Below, one piece after another: positions 1-7,377 of a stretch of 64,000 nucleotides of DNA. The DNA comes from Cellulophaga algicola DSM 14237. GTDB taxonomy: Bacteria; Bacteroidota; Bacteroidia; Flavobacteriales; Flavobacteriaceae. Below the pieces are notes generated by a model. The model was not told the DNA's origin. It saw nothing but the letters and a program-made list of their open reading frames with translations, and made no database searches. Every line of letters starts with the position of its first letter. The first letter of the stretch is position 1. The position numbers were made by a program, and so were the translations under genes. Location of the stretch: the NCBI RefSeq assembly GCF_000186265.1, contig NC_014934.1, positions 4,030,001 through 4,094,000 of the forward strand, read 5' to 3'.

Positions 1-537
1 GGGCAGTATGTAGATCCACAAACAGATTTGATGGAAATTGTAGATACACACCATGTGCATGCAGATCTCATGGTTTTTGAAAAGGATGTTTATAAAATAG
101 CAAAAGGACAAAAAATAAACTTTAACGTGCACGCTATTCCAGGAAAGAAACTTGTAGCAGAAATTTATTCCATCAGTAAAACTTTTGAACAAAACCCAAA
201 AGCATTACATGTTCATGCAGAGATAGAGAACAAGGAAGGGAACCTAATTCCCGGAATGTATATTCAAGGACGTATTCAAACAGATGCGGTCATGGGTATT
301 GCATTTCCTGAAAGTGCTATTTCTATTGATGGAGAAAAGGCTTATGTTTTTAGTGCAGTTAAGGAGGGCGAGGATTGGAGTTTTGTTCCTATTGAAGTTG
401 TATTAGGAGAGAAAGATGGAGATTGGTATGGCATTAGTTTTTTAGAGCCAAATGCTTCTACTATTAAATATGCAATGAATAATGCTTATTATTTGATGGC
501 AGAAATGAAAAAAGGAACAGCAGAACACAGTCATTAG
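1..537 (+). CDS. RND efflux periplasmic adaptor (membrane fusion protein), 3' part
   Basis: The reading frame is open from the first base of the window (it begins GQYVDPQTDLMEIVDT), so this is the C-terminal part of a longer gene and the ATG at 31 is internal. The segment has the beta-barrel and membrane-proximal features of HlyD/CusB-type adaptors: a barrel stretch around 'KINFNVHAIPGKKLVAEIYS' and the NLIPGMYIQGRI turn that follows the barrel in metal-efflux adaptors. In this family the protein bridges an inner-membrane RND pump and an outer-membrane TolC-like channel in the periplasm. The C-terminus ends EHSH, and a His-rich metal ATPase lies two genes downstream. This suggests efflux of a divalent metal such as Zn, Co or Cd. 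It is followed after 10 bp by the Fur-family gene, probably in one operon. The pump itself must lie upstream of the window. Confidence 0.85.
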   Translation, partial: GQYVDPQTDLMEIVDTHHVHADLMVFEKDVYKIAKGQKINFNVHAIPGKKLVAEIYSISKTFEQNPKALHVHAEIENKEGNLIPGMYIQGRIQTDAVMGIAFPESAISIDGEKAYVFSAVKEGEDWSFVPIEVVLGEKDGDWYGISFLEPNASTIKYAMNNAYYLMAEMKKGTAEHSH

Positions 538-547
538 AATTAGTATT

Positions 548-964
548 ATGATAGGAGTGGAACAGGTACTTAGTGAAAAAGGAATTCGTCCCACAGCGAT
601 GCGAATCCTTATTTATAATTTTTTAGAGAAACAAAAAGTAGCCGTAGCATTATCAGATATTGAAAGCGATTTTGATAAAGCAGAGCGTACAACGGTATAT
701 AGAACCTTAAAAACGTTTGTAGAGAAAGCCCTTGTACATCAAATAGAAGATGGAACAGGGGTGTCAAAATATGCTTTATGTGAAGTAGATTGTAAGTGTG
801 AATTAGATCAGGATTTACACCTTCATTTTCATTGTAGGAGCTGTAATGAAACTGTTTGTTTAACTGAGTATAAAATTCCACATATTCAATTACCAAATGG
901 GTATGTTGCTGAAGATGTAAATTTGGTAATCAAAGGAATTTGTGAAAGGTGTACCACCTTATAA
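548..964 (+). CDS. Fur-family metal-responsive transcriptional regulator
   Basis: At 138 residues this is a normal length for the Fur/Zur/PerR family. The N-terminal winged helix carries the recognition-helix pattern ERTTVYRTLKTF (residues 47-58). The C-terminal half has a metal-site segment DLHLHFHC (89-96) and two CxxC pairs, CRSC (96-99) and CERC (132-135), that would hold the structural zinc. Proteins of this family bind DNA when loaded with metal and usually repress uptake or efflux genes. It sits between an RND adaptor gene (10 bp upstream) and a His-rich P-type ATPase gene (about 40 bp downstream), so control of this metal-efflux operon is the likely role. Which metal it senses, Zn or another, cannot be read from the sequence. 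Confidence 0.88.
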   Translation: MIGVEQVLSEKGIRPTAMRILIYNFLEKQKVAVALSDIESDFDKAERTTVYRTLKTFVEKALVHQIEDGTGVSKYALCEVDCKCELDQDLHLHFHCRSCNETVCLTEYKIPHIQLPNGYVAEDVNLVIKGICERCTTL

Positions 965-1005
965 TTGCACTATAGTTGCATTGTATTAAGTATGATATTT
1001 ATAGT

Positions 1006-2973
1006 ATGAAAAAAAAGAAAAACTTAAAAGATCTAAAAATAGATAAGCATCAAGGAGATCATCATCATGAGGATCATCATGGTCATACCCATGGTAGTGC
1101 AAATGGTTCCTCAAATATAATAACCTATCTACCGGCAATATTTAGTTTTACCATACTTGTATTAGGTATTGTGTTAGACTATTTAAAAGAGCCATTTTTC
1201 ACAAAGTGGATTCGGATTTCTTGGTATATTATTGCGTATATACCAGTAGGATGGCCGGTAATTAAAGAAGGCTGGAAAAGTATAAAAAATGGAGATTTTT
1301 TTACGGAGTTTCTTTTAATGACTATTGCCACCATTGGTGCTTTTGCTATTGGAGAATATCCAGAAGGAGTAACGGTAATGCTTTTTTATGCTGTGGGAGA
1401 ATTATTTCAAGATGCAGCTGTGAAAAGAGCCAAAGGAAACATTAAAGCGTTATTAGATGTAAGTCCTAAAGAAGCACTTGTATTCAGAAATAATATGTTT
1501 GTTGCCGTTCCTCCAGAAACAGTAGTTGTTGGTAGTATTGTACAGGTACGTGTGGGTGAAAAAATTCCACTTGATGGGATTTTAAAATCTGAAAAAGCAA
1601 GTATGAATACAGCAGCAATTACAGGAGAAAGTAAACCAGATTCCATAGTTTCAGGAGCTAAAGTATATGCGGGAAGTATTAACTTAGAGGGTGTTATTGA
1701 GATTGAAACGACCAAGGAGTTTAAAGATAGTTCAATTGCTAGGATATTAGAAATGGTACAGCATGCAACAGCACGTAAATCTAAAACAGAATTATTTATT
1801 CGGAAATTTGCTCGTATTTATACGCCAATTGTTGTTTTTCTAGCCATTGGCTTAACAGTGCTACCTTATTTTTTTGTCGCAGATTATATTTTTAGAGATT
1901 GGTTATATCGCGCGCTTATATTTTTAGTAATTTCTTGTCCTTGTGCTTTGGTAATTTCAATTCCACTCGGTTATTTTGGCGGATTAGGAGCTGCTTCTAG
2001 AAATGGAATTTTGTTTAAAGGGGCTTCCTTTTTAGATAAAATAACGAAGGTGAATACAGTGGTAATGGATAAGACTGGCACTGTAACTAAAGGAGTTTTT
2101 AAAATTCAAGAGATTGAAAATAAGTCCGTTTTGCCTACCAGTGATTTTATGAAATATGTATTGGCTATTGAGGAACAATCTACGCACCCAATTGCCAAAG
2201 CCTTAATGGAATATAATATAGAGGGCGATAAGTACAAGGCAACCAATGTATCAGAAATTGCTGGGAAAGGCTTGAAAGGAACGGTTAATGGAAAAACGGT
2301 TTTAGTAGGGAATAAAGCATTGATGATTTTAAATGCAATTGAAGTGCCTCTAGAAACTGAAGTCATTATTTCATCGGTGATTATGGTGAGTATTGATGCA
2401 AATTTTTCGGGGTATGTAACGATATCCGATGAGCTTAAAGAAGATGCACATCAAACAATACATGAACTTAGAGCCGCTGGAATTACTAAGATTATTATGC
2501 TTTCTGGGGATAAAGATGCTATTACGCAACAAATAGCAAAAGACTTAAAGATAGATTGGGCTAAGGGAGACTTATTACCTGAAGATAAGCTTAAAGAAGT
2601 AGAAAAATTGAAAGAGAACCCAGAAAATAGGGTTGCATTTATAGGGGATGGGATTAATGATGCACCCGTTTTAGCAGCTAGTGATGTGGGTATCGCCATG
2701 GGAGGATTAGGTAGTGATGTAGCTATTGAAACAGCAGCTATTATCATTCAAAATGATCAGCCTTCAAAAATCACTCGTGCTATAAAAATTGGCCGTGCCA
2801 CACGACGAATTATTTGGCAGAATATAGCTTTAGCATTTGGAGTAAAACTTGTGGTGCTTATTTTAGGTGCAGGAGGGATGGCAACAATGTGGGAAGCTGT
2901 ATTTGCAGATGTAGGAGTTGCACTTTTAGCTATTTTGAACGCCGTACGATTACAGAAAATGAATTGGGATTGA
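1006..2973 (+). CDS. Heavy-metal translocating P1B-type ATPase (Zn/Cd/Co type)
   Basis: The 655-residue P-type ATPase exports soft divalent metals across the inner membrane. Numbered from the ATG at 1006, the sequence shows a His-rich N-terminal tail (about 17-29, HHHEDHHGHTHG) in place of a CxxC metal-binding domain. It has an actuator TGES (206-209), the transmembrane CPC metal site (311-313), the phosphorylation motif DKTGT (355-359), an HP motif in STHPIAKAL and the hinge GDGINDAP. CPC with a His-rich tail fits the ZntA/CadA group rather than a copper pump. The TTG at 976 would add ten residues of unlikely sequence, so I chose the ATG at 1006. The gene follows a Fur-family regulator and an RND adaptor, and a strong hairpin terminator closes the unit. 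Confidence 0.9.
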   Translation: MKKKKNLKDLKIDKHQGDHHHEDHHGHTHGSANGSSNIITYLPAIFSFTILVLGIVLDYLKEPFFTKWIRISWYIIAYIPVGWPVIKEGWKSIKNGDFFTEFLLMTIATIGAFAIGEYPEGVTVMLFYAVGELFQDAAVKRAKGNIKALLDVSPKEALVFRNNMFVAVPPETVVVGSIVQVRVGEKIPLDGILKSEKASMNTAAITGESKPDSIVSGAKVYAGSINLEGVIEIETTKEFKDSSIARILEMVQHATARKSKTELFIRKFARIYTPIVVFLAIGLTVLPYFFVADYIFRDWLYRALIFLVISCPCALVISIPLGYFGGLGAASRNGILFKGASFLDKITKVNTVVMDKTGTVTKGVFKIQEIENKSVLPTSDFMKYVLAIEEQSTHPIAKALMEYNIEGDKYKATNVSEIAGKGLKGTVNGKTVLVGNKALMILNAIEVPLETEVIISSVIMVSIDANFSGYVTISDELKEDAHQTIHELRAAGITKIIMLSGDKDAITQQIAKDLKIDWAKGDLLPEDKLKEVEKLKENPENRVAFIGDGINDAPVLAASDVGIAMGGLGSDVAIETAAIIIQNDQPSKITRAIKIGRATRRIIWQNIALAFGVKLVVLILGAGGMATMWEAVFADVGVALLAILNAVRLQKMNWD

Positions 2974-3011
2974 AAATAAATTGTAAGAGTAAAAAGTACT
3001 TTTCAGAATAC

Positions 3012-3061
3012 GGATCTAAAAAAAATAACCCCTTCTTTAAAGCGGTTATTTTTTTAGGTCC
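3012..3061 (+). terminator. Rho-independent terminator after the metal-efflux operon
   Basis: The arm AAAAATAACC (3021-3030) pairs with GGTTATTTTT (3044-3053) around a short loop. The outer bases (GGATCT against AGGTCC) extend the stem with small bulges. The downstream arm is a T-run, as expected for intrinsic termination on the plus strand, about 40 bp after the ATPase stop. The symmetry means it could also stop transcripts arriving on the minus strand. Confidence 0.75.
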
Positions 3062-3076
3062 TTTTTAGTAGCTTAA

Positions 3077-3452
3077 CTATTTTTTCTCGTTAATTCTAAG
3101 TACTAAACCCTTTCCGAAGGTTACATAATACATAGGGTATATAAGAATGATGATAGCTAAAATTAAAAAAATCAAGCTTTTTGTCAAGAAGAAAATTAAT
3201 ACAAGCCCGAACATCACTATTTTAAAGATGCTTTCCTATTTAAAAGAAATTAACTCTAGCGTAAGCTCTTGATCATCAGCTATATTTAATTCTAATGTTT
3301 GGCTTATATATCATGATGCTTTAGCACAAACTGTATGAAGACCTGTTTCTACTTCAAATTCTTAAATCCCTTTCTTAAAGATCCCAAATTTATTCCCGTC
3401 TATATGAATTTTCAGCAATTTCGCTACTATTATTAATTAGTATCTTACCCAT
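3077..3452 (-). pseudogene. Decayed small membrane-protein gene (PEGA-like N-terminus plus hydrophobic C-terminus)
   Basis: Reading the minus strand from the ATG at 3452 gives MGKILINNSSEIAE. A frameshift then leads to KIHIDGNKFGIFKKGI, a stop (TAA), EFEVETGLHTVCAKAS, a stop (TGA), YISQTLELNIADDQELTLEL and so on, a stop (TAG), and finally a hydrophobic stretch ending YPMYYVTFGKGLVLRINEKK before TAG at 3077. The pieces form a coherent protein: an IYIDGNKVG/EFEV/G.HT. beta-domain of the kind used to display a small sugar-like or lipid-anchored fold, then one or two membrane helices. At least one indel and three in-frame stops make it non-functional. The TGA falls where related proteins, as I remember them, often have Trp. 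The homologous family is from memory and is an inference. Confidence 0.7.
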
Positions 3453-3469
3453 TTTTCATGTTTTAATAC

Positions 3470-4003
3470 TTAATCAATTTTATAGTTTATAGAATATACA
3501 TTACGTGCTAATTTTGGGTGCATACATGCTACTGCTTGGCTAACTTTTTCTAACTTTTTACCGGTATCATTCGTCAATACATAAACATAAACATTATCCG
3601 TAGAATGTTGTCTTATTAATAACTCTCCTTCTTCTACAGTCTCACGATTAAAACCATCTACTAAACAACATCCACGAAGGTCCTGACTTTCATATCTTAT
3701 GTTACCTATGTCGTCTAATAAGCCTTTTTCTTGAAGTTGTGCTTTAATACCCGCTAATTCTTGTTCTCCCTTTTTATTTAAAATACAAGCAAATATGCCA
3801 TATTCTCCAAATCCTGAATCTGTACCTTCCGATTCAGGTTCGTAATATTTTAATAATACTTGAGGCACTACTTTATGATTTTCTGATGCGGTATATCGCT
3901 TAAATGAAGGATCAATAAATCCTAAAAGTCCTTTTCCTGCACCCGTCGATTTCTTGAAAAATGATTTATCTAACATTTTTTTTGCTACCTCCTGATTCGT
4001 CAT
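3470..4003 (-). CDS. Conserved hypothetical protein, 177 residues
   Basis: I do not recognise this family. The 177-residue product has no signal peptide or membrane segment and looks like a soluble cytoplasmic protein with mixed alpha/beta composition. It contains a Gly-rich stretch (STGAGKGLLGF, about 19-29) that resembles a nucleotide-binding loop only superficially, and a pair of cysteines in DLRGCCLVDGF. The ATG at 4003 is the first in the frame. It stands alone: the decayed gene 3077-3452 lies just downstream on the same strand and the VIT/VWA gene ends just upstream at 4082. The gap to that gene is only 78 bp, so cotranscription from 6946 is possible. No function is proposed. Confidence 0.6.
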   Translation of the reverse strand: MTNQEVAKKMLDKSFFKKSTGAGKGLLGFIDPSFKRYTASENHKVVPQVLLKYYEPESEGTDSGFGEYGIFACILNKKGEQELAGIKAQLQEKGLLDDIGNIRYESQDLRGCCLVDGFNRETVEEGELLIRQHSTDNVYVYVLTNDTGKKLEKVSQAVACMHPKLARNVYSINYKID

Positions 4004-4081
4004 ATTATGTGTATTTGCTAATTATTTTTTTATAAAATTATACTATTAGTTACGCTGTTTTGTGTGATACTACAGCGAATT

Positions 4082-6946
4082 TTACTTCTTAAATTCAATT
4101 GTTCCTATATTAAAATCACCACTCTTAGCAGGTTCTAGTTGAAGGGTCAAGACTTCTTTTTGCTCATCTTTTGTTCCGAAGTTAGTATATACTAAGGCTC
4201 TTACGGTGACATTGCCCAATGCAGTTTGTTTTCTTGTACCATAAAAATTAACATCTATACCATATGCACCATCTATAGCATCCTTAAGTCTAAACTCTTC
4301 AGGGCCATATCCTTGAGTAATATCATAAGATATTCTCCCGCCTAAGCGCGTATTCTTGTTGCTATAACTACACTTTTCTTTATTAGGATCTGTAATCCAT
4401 AAATCAATATCTGTTTCATTAGCATCCCAGTCAATAACAATTCTAACATCTACAGGCATATGTTTTAGAAAACATGGGTTTATAAAAGAGACGTCTAATT
4501 TTTCCTTATGTTTGAAAATAATATTGTTGATATCATGAAGGGTGATTAATTCTATACCATTAAATCGAGACATAATATCTGCATCCCATTCTTTATCTAT
4601 GACACGGTATAAGTTATTAATCGCTTCCTGATTTTCTCCTAATTCGGCATAAGTAAGTCCTAAATCTATATAAGAATGTGGTTCAAAGGATCTTGTGTCT
4701 AGAACTTCTTTAAATACAGCTAATGCTTCGGTAAAGAACTTAAATTCAAAAAGTTTTCTACCTAAGGTGCGCAGTAATTCTGTATTTTCTAATTCTAATT
4801 CTGCAAGATTAGAAATTACACGTAAGCCTTCTTTCCTTTGGTTGTTTTGAAACATATAGGTAGCTACATCAAAGTAGAAAGATGGGTTTGTACCATTTTC
4901 GTCCTTTAGCTCTAAATATGTAGTATAGACATTTTCTTTTGCAACAGATTTCAAAGTATTGATATAAGGAGCTTTACTGTCCCATGTTGCAATTGTTATT
5001 TTAGGCTTGTTTTCCTTCTTTTTAGATCTTTTCTCACTAGACTTACTTTCAGAAGCAACTTCATCCATCGCCATTTCCATTTCCATATTAGCTTGTGGAG
5101 CGTCTGAAATTTCATCTCTTGAAACCATTTCTACTGGTTCAATATTTACATCATTTACGTTTGGTCTCTTAGGTACCGATTTTTGAATTGGTGGATTCTT
5201 CCACCAATTGTAATCTTCACTAAAGGTGCTACATAAACTTAAAATTCTATGCTTTTTGATATCTTTTTTTTGCTCATTTTTCATAGCAATGCGCTTAAAA
5301 TATTCCTCTTGTAATGAAGCAGGGGGAACAATTTCATAGCGTACATAATCTGCTACATCGTCTAAAACAATTAAAGACGTATTTGGAGTAACTAGGTTGA
5401 ATTTTTTTCCGTGTGACTTTATAGCAGCCACATTTTGATCTACGAGTAATGTTTTTAACTTTTTCTGCGCCCAAATACGTTCTCCTAAATTATGATCTAA
5501 TGCTTCGGCATTATCAATAAGTATACGCTTTGTTTCCGTAATTTCACCTCCAAAACCAAAATGCAAAGTTAATTCTGCTTTATCACCTTCAATTTTGCCA
5601 GACATACTGAAATTGTCGGTTATTTTTTCTCTATTATTCGGGAATATTTCTTTTATCTTGTTGGTGTCAAATTCGGCTCTAATAAACTGCTTTTGTTCGT
5701 GGGTAGCCTTATCAATGGCTTGATCTGTAGCGGATTCGAAAGCATTAATGTAGGTACCATTTGAACAAACAGCCATATATGCTAATAAACTGTGGTTTGC
5801 TATATTAGAAGTGTTAACGGCAATAATAGGCGATTCAAAATTGTTTTTATTTTTTTCACCGAAATTAGAAACTCCATCTGAAAATAATAGAATTTCTTCG
5901 GTTTTAAATGTTGAAAAATCTATTGCATTTATAGCAGTGCCACCATCATAATGTTCTGCTTTTAAATCGCTAATAAGCTTTTCATTTTTTCCATTTGTTA
6001 GATCATATGTTTTAGAGGAATGTATGGTATTGGAAAAAGTAACTAGCGTTACCTTGCCTTGTTTCATCCAATCAAAATATCCTTGAAGAATGGCAACTTC
6101 TTTCTCTAAATCTCTATTTTGTACTGAAGAAGAAACATCCCAAACCACAGTTGTTTTTTTTGGAGTTTTCTTTTTGCGTTGTTCAGGTGTTATATCAAGA
6201 TGGGTATAAAAATAATTATCTGAAGTAACAGACCCCTTATAGGTAATTACTTTAGACACCTTTTTAGGTTTTGGAATAGCAAAGCTTAGATTACTTTCCA
6301 ATGTTTTATTTTCTTCTTTATAGGTACTAATATAGGAGTTACGAGCTTCTGTAAATTTTAAATTAATTTGTGGGTCGTTGCTCTTTAGAATCTTTGGTTT
6401 GTTTAAAACGACTTCAACCTTCACAGAAAAGGTTTCTAATGCGTTTTTTATATGTAAAGGCAGTTGGTAAATATAATTAGCAGCATCTCCTTTAATTTCA
6501 TGTTCAAAGGCTATGATCGCTTTTTTATACCCTTTTGCAGGTATTGGGTAAACTCTAGCTTTAAAATTATTACCAGTAGTAACTTCTGCAAGTCCTGGGT
6601 CAACGTTTCTACGTGTTACCGCTTCAAAGGCTTGGGTGGCAGTCTCTTTATCAACAACAACACCTTCTCTCATTTCTCCATTTACATCTAATGCAAAACG
6701 AGAAATTGTTATTCCGTTACCTAATGGAAAATTTAATTCACCCTCCATTACGCGGTTATTAGCATTGTAAAATCGCATCTCTAATGTGGTGGTAGCAATA
6801 TTATCGATGACAAAAACATTAATATGGAGATCGCTTAATTGAATAGGTTTACTGGTGTCATCGGTGGTCTTAAGTATTGGAATCCCTTGTGCAAGGGCAA
6901 TTCTAGAGAAGATTAAGAACAAAATAAGAATAGAATGTTTTTTCAT
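4082..6946 (-). CDS. Secreted VIT / von Willebrand A / TPR / DUF2135 protein
   Basis: The 954-residue exported protein begins with a hydrophobic signal peptide ending near IALAQG (about residue 20). In order it has a VIT (vault/inter-alpha-trypsin) domain at about 25-160 and a von Willebrand A domain at about 265-430 with a MIDAS DxSxS (TTVVWDVSSS). A low-complexity Glu/Met-rich linker follows at about 600-650, then TPR-like helices at about 690-800. The C-terminal DUF2135/YfaP-like domain starts at about 825 (DIDLWITDPN, LGGRISYDITQGYGPEEF). VWA MIDAS sites bind proteins through a divalent metal. DUF2135 domains are known from secreted or surface proteins, but their ligand is unknown. It is likely periplasmic or surface exposed, since no transmembrane anchor is visible apart from the signal. 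It has its own long upstream region. Confidence 0.82.
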   Translation of the reverse strand: MKKHSILILFLIFSRIALAQGIPILKTTDDTSKPIQLSDLHINVFVIDNIATTTLEMRFYNANNRVMEGELNFPLGNGITISRFALDVNGEMREGVVVDKETATQAFEAVTRRNVDPGLAEVTTGNNFKARVYPIPAKGYKKAIIAFEHEIKGDAANYIYQLPLHIKNALETFSVKVEVVLNKPKILKSNDPQINLKFTEARNSYISTYKEENKTLESNLSFAIPKPKKVSKVITYKGSVTSDNYFYTHLDITPEQRKKKTPKKTTVVWDVSSSVQNRDLEKEVAILQGYFDWMKQGKVTLVTFSNTIHSSKTYDLTNGKNEKLISDLKAEHYDGGTAINAIDFSTFKTEEILLFSDGVSNFGEKNKNNFESPIIAVNTSNIANHSLLAYMAVCSNGTYINAFESATDQAIDKATHEQKQFIRAEFDTNKIKEIFPNNREKITDNFSMSGKIEGDKAELTLHFGFGGEITETKRILIDNAEALDHNLGERIWAQKKLKTLLVDQNVAAIKSHGKKFNLVTPNTSLIVLDDVADYVRYEIVPPASLQEEYFKRIAMKNEQKKDIKKHRILSLCSTFSEDYNWWKNPPIQKSVPKRPNVNDVNIEPVEMVSRDEISDAPQANMEMEMAMDEVASESKSSEKRSKKKENKPKITIATWDSKAPYINTLKSVAKENVYTTYLELKDENGTNPSFYFDVATYMFQNNQRKEGLRVISNLAELELENTELLRTLGRKLFEFKFFTEALAVFKEVLDTRSFEPHSYIDLGLTYAELGENQEAINNLYRVIDKEWDADIMSRFNGIELITLHDINNIIFKHKEKLDVSFINPCFLKHMPVDVRIVIDWDANETDIDLWITDPNKEKCSYSNKNTRLGGRISYDITQGYGPEEFRLKDAIDGAYGIDVNFYGTRKQTALGNVTVRALVYTNFGTKDEQKEVLTLQLEPAKSGDFNIGTIEFKK

Positions 6947-7173
6947 AATTTAATATTAGCAATAAGCTTAAAATAGAAGCATGTTATTTTTATAACGAAC
7001 ATTTATTCAGCTATTGTATAAATATAGGATTTAATACCTATTTATAGGCTGCTTTATTCTTTAGGAGACCAGATGTTTTTTAAATAGAAAAATAAAAGGA
7101 TGCGCTATTCTTATAATTGTGAATTAATAATTAGTATAAATGTCATTAAAAACGATGTCTATGACATAGTTGG

Positions 7174-7200
7174 TTGTTAACTGTTTGGCGCTGTTAACAA
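7174..7200. repeat. Inverted repeat TTGTTAAC-N11-GTTAACAA
   Basis: Perfect 8-bp arms at 7174-7181 and 7193-7200 lie in the long gap between the divergent genes starting at 6946 and 7378. They extend to 12 bp with one mismatch (7170-7181 against 7193-7204). A second inverted repeat, TGTCAT/ATGACA, lies just upstream at 7141-7146 and 7161-7166. No T-run follows, so a protein-binding site is more likely than a terminator. Which flanking gene it serves is unknown. Confidence 0.45.
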
Positions 7201-7294
7201 ACAATTCTACTTGTTTTATGGAAATTAATTAAAGGTAAATCAAGTAAAAGAGCTAAGAAAGTAGAGTGCTACGCTAATTACAAAGTATTAAAAA

Positions 7295-7338
7295 ATGATA
7301 AAAATCATATTCTATAGCTAATAATAGCGCCAGTTTTG
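7295..7338 (+). promoter_or_regulatory. Predicted CRP/FNR-type operator and -7 box for the 597-residue gene
   Basis: The 14-bp palindrome ATGATAAAAATCAT (7295-7308, centre 7301.5) is followed by CAGTTTTG (7331-7338), a 7-of-8 match to the Bacteroidota -7 consensus TAnnTTTG. The centre lies 36.5 bp before the last base of the box, which places the operator near -41.5 as in class II activation. The same layout recurs at the nap/moeA divergon and the porin gene in this window. The start codon lies 40 bp beyond the -7 box. The regulator is inferred and not encoded here. Confidence 0.5.
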
Positions 7339-7377
7339 ATCTAAATTATTCTATCAGAAATTATTAAAAACATTGTT

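Noticed and set aside
976-1005. TTG start for the metal ATPase
   Set aside because: It adds ten residues of unlikely sequence, and the ATG at 1006 begins the expected Lys-rich, then His-rich, tail.
2814-3068. 84-codon frame overlapping the ATPase 3' end
   Set aside because: It is in another frame of the ATPase gene and runs through the terminator.
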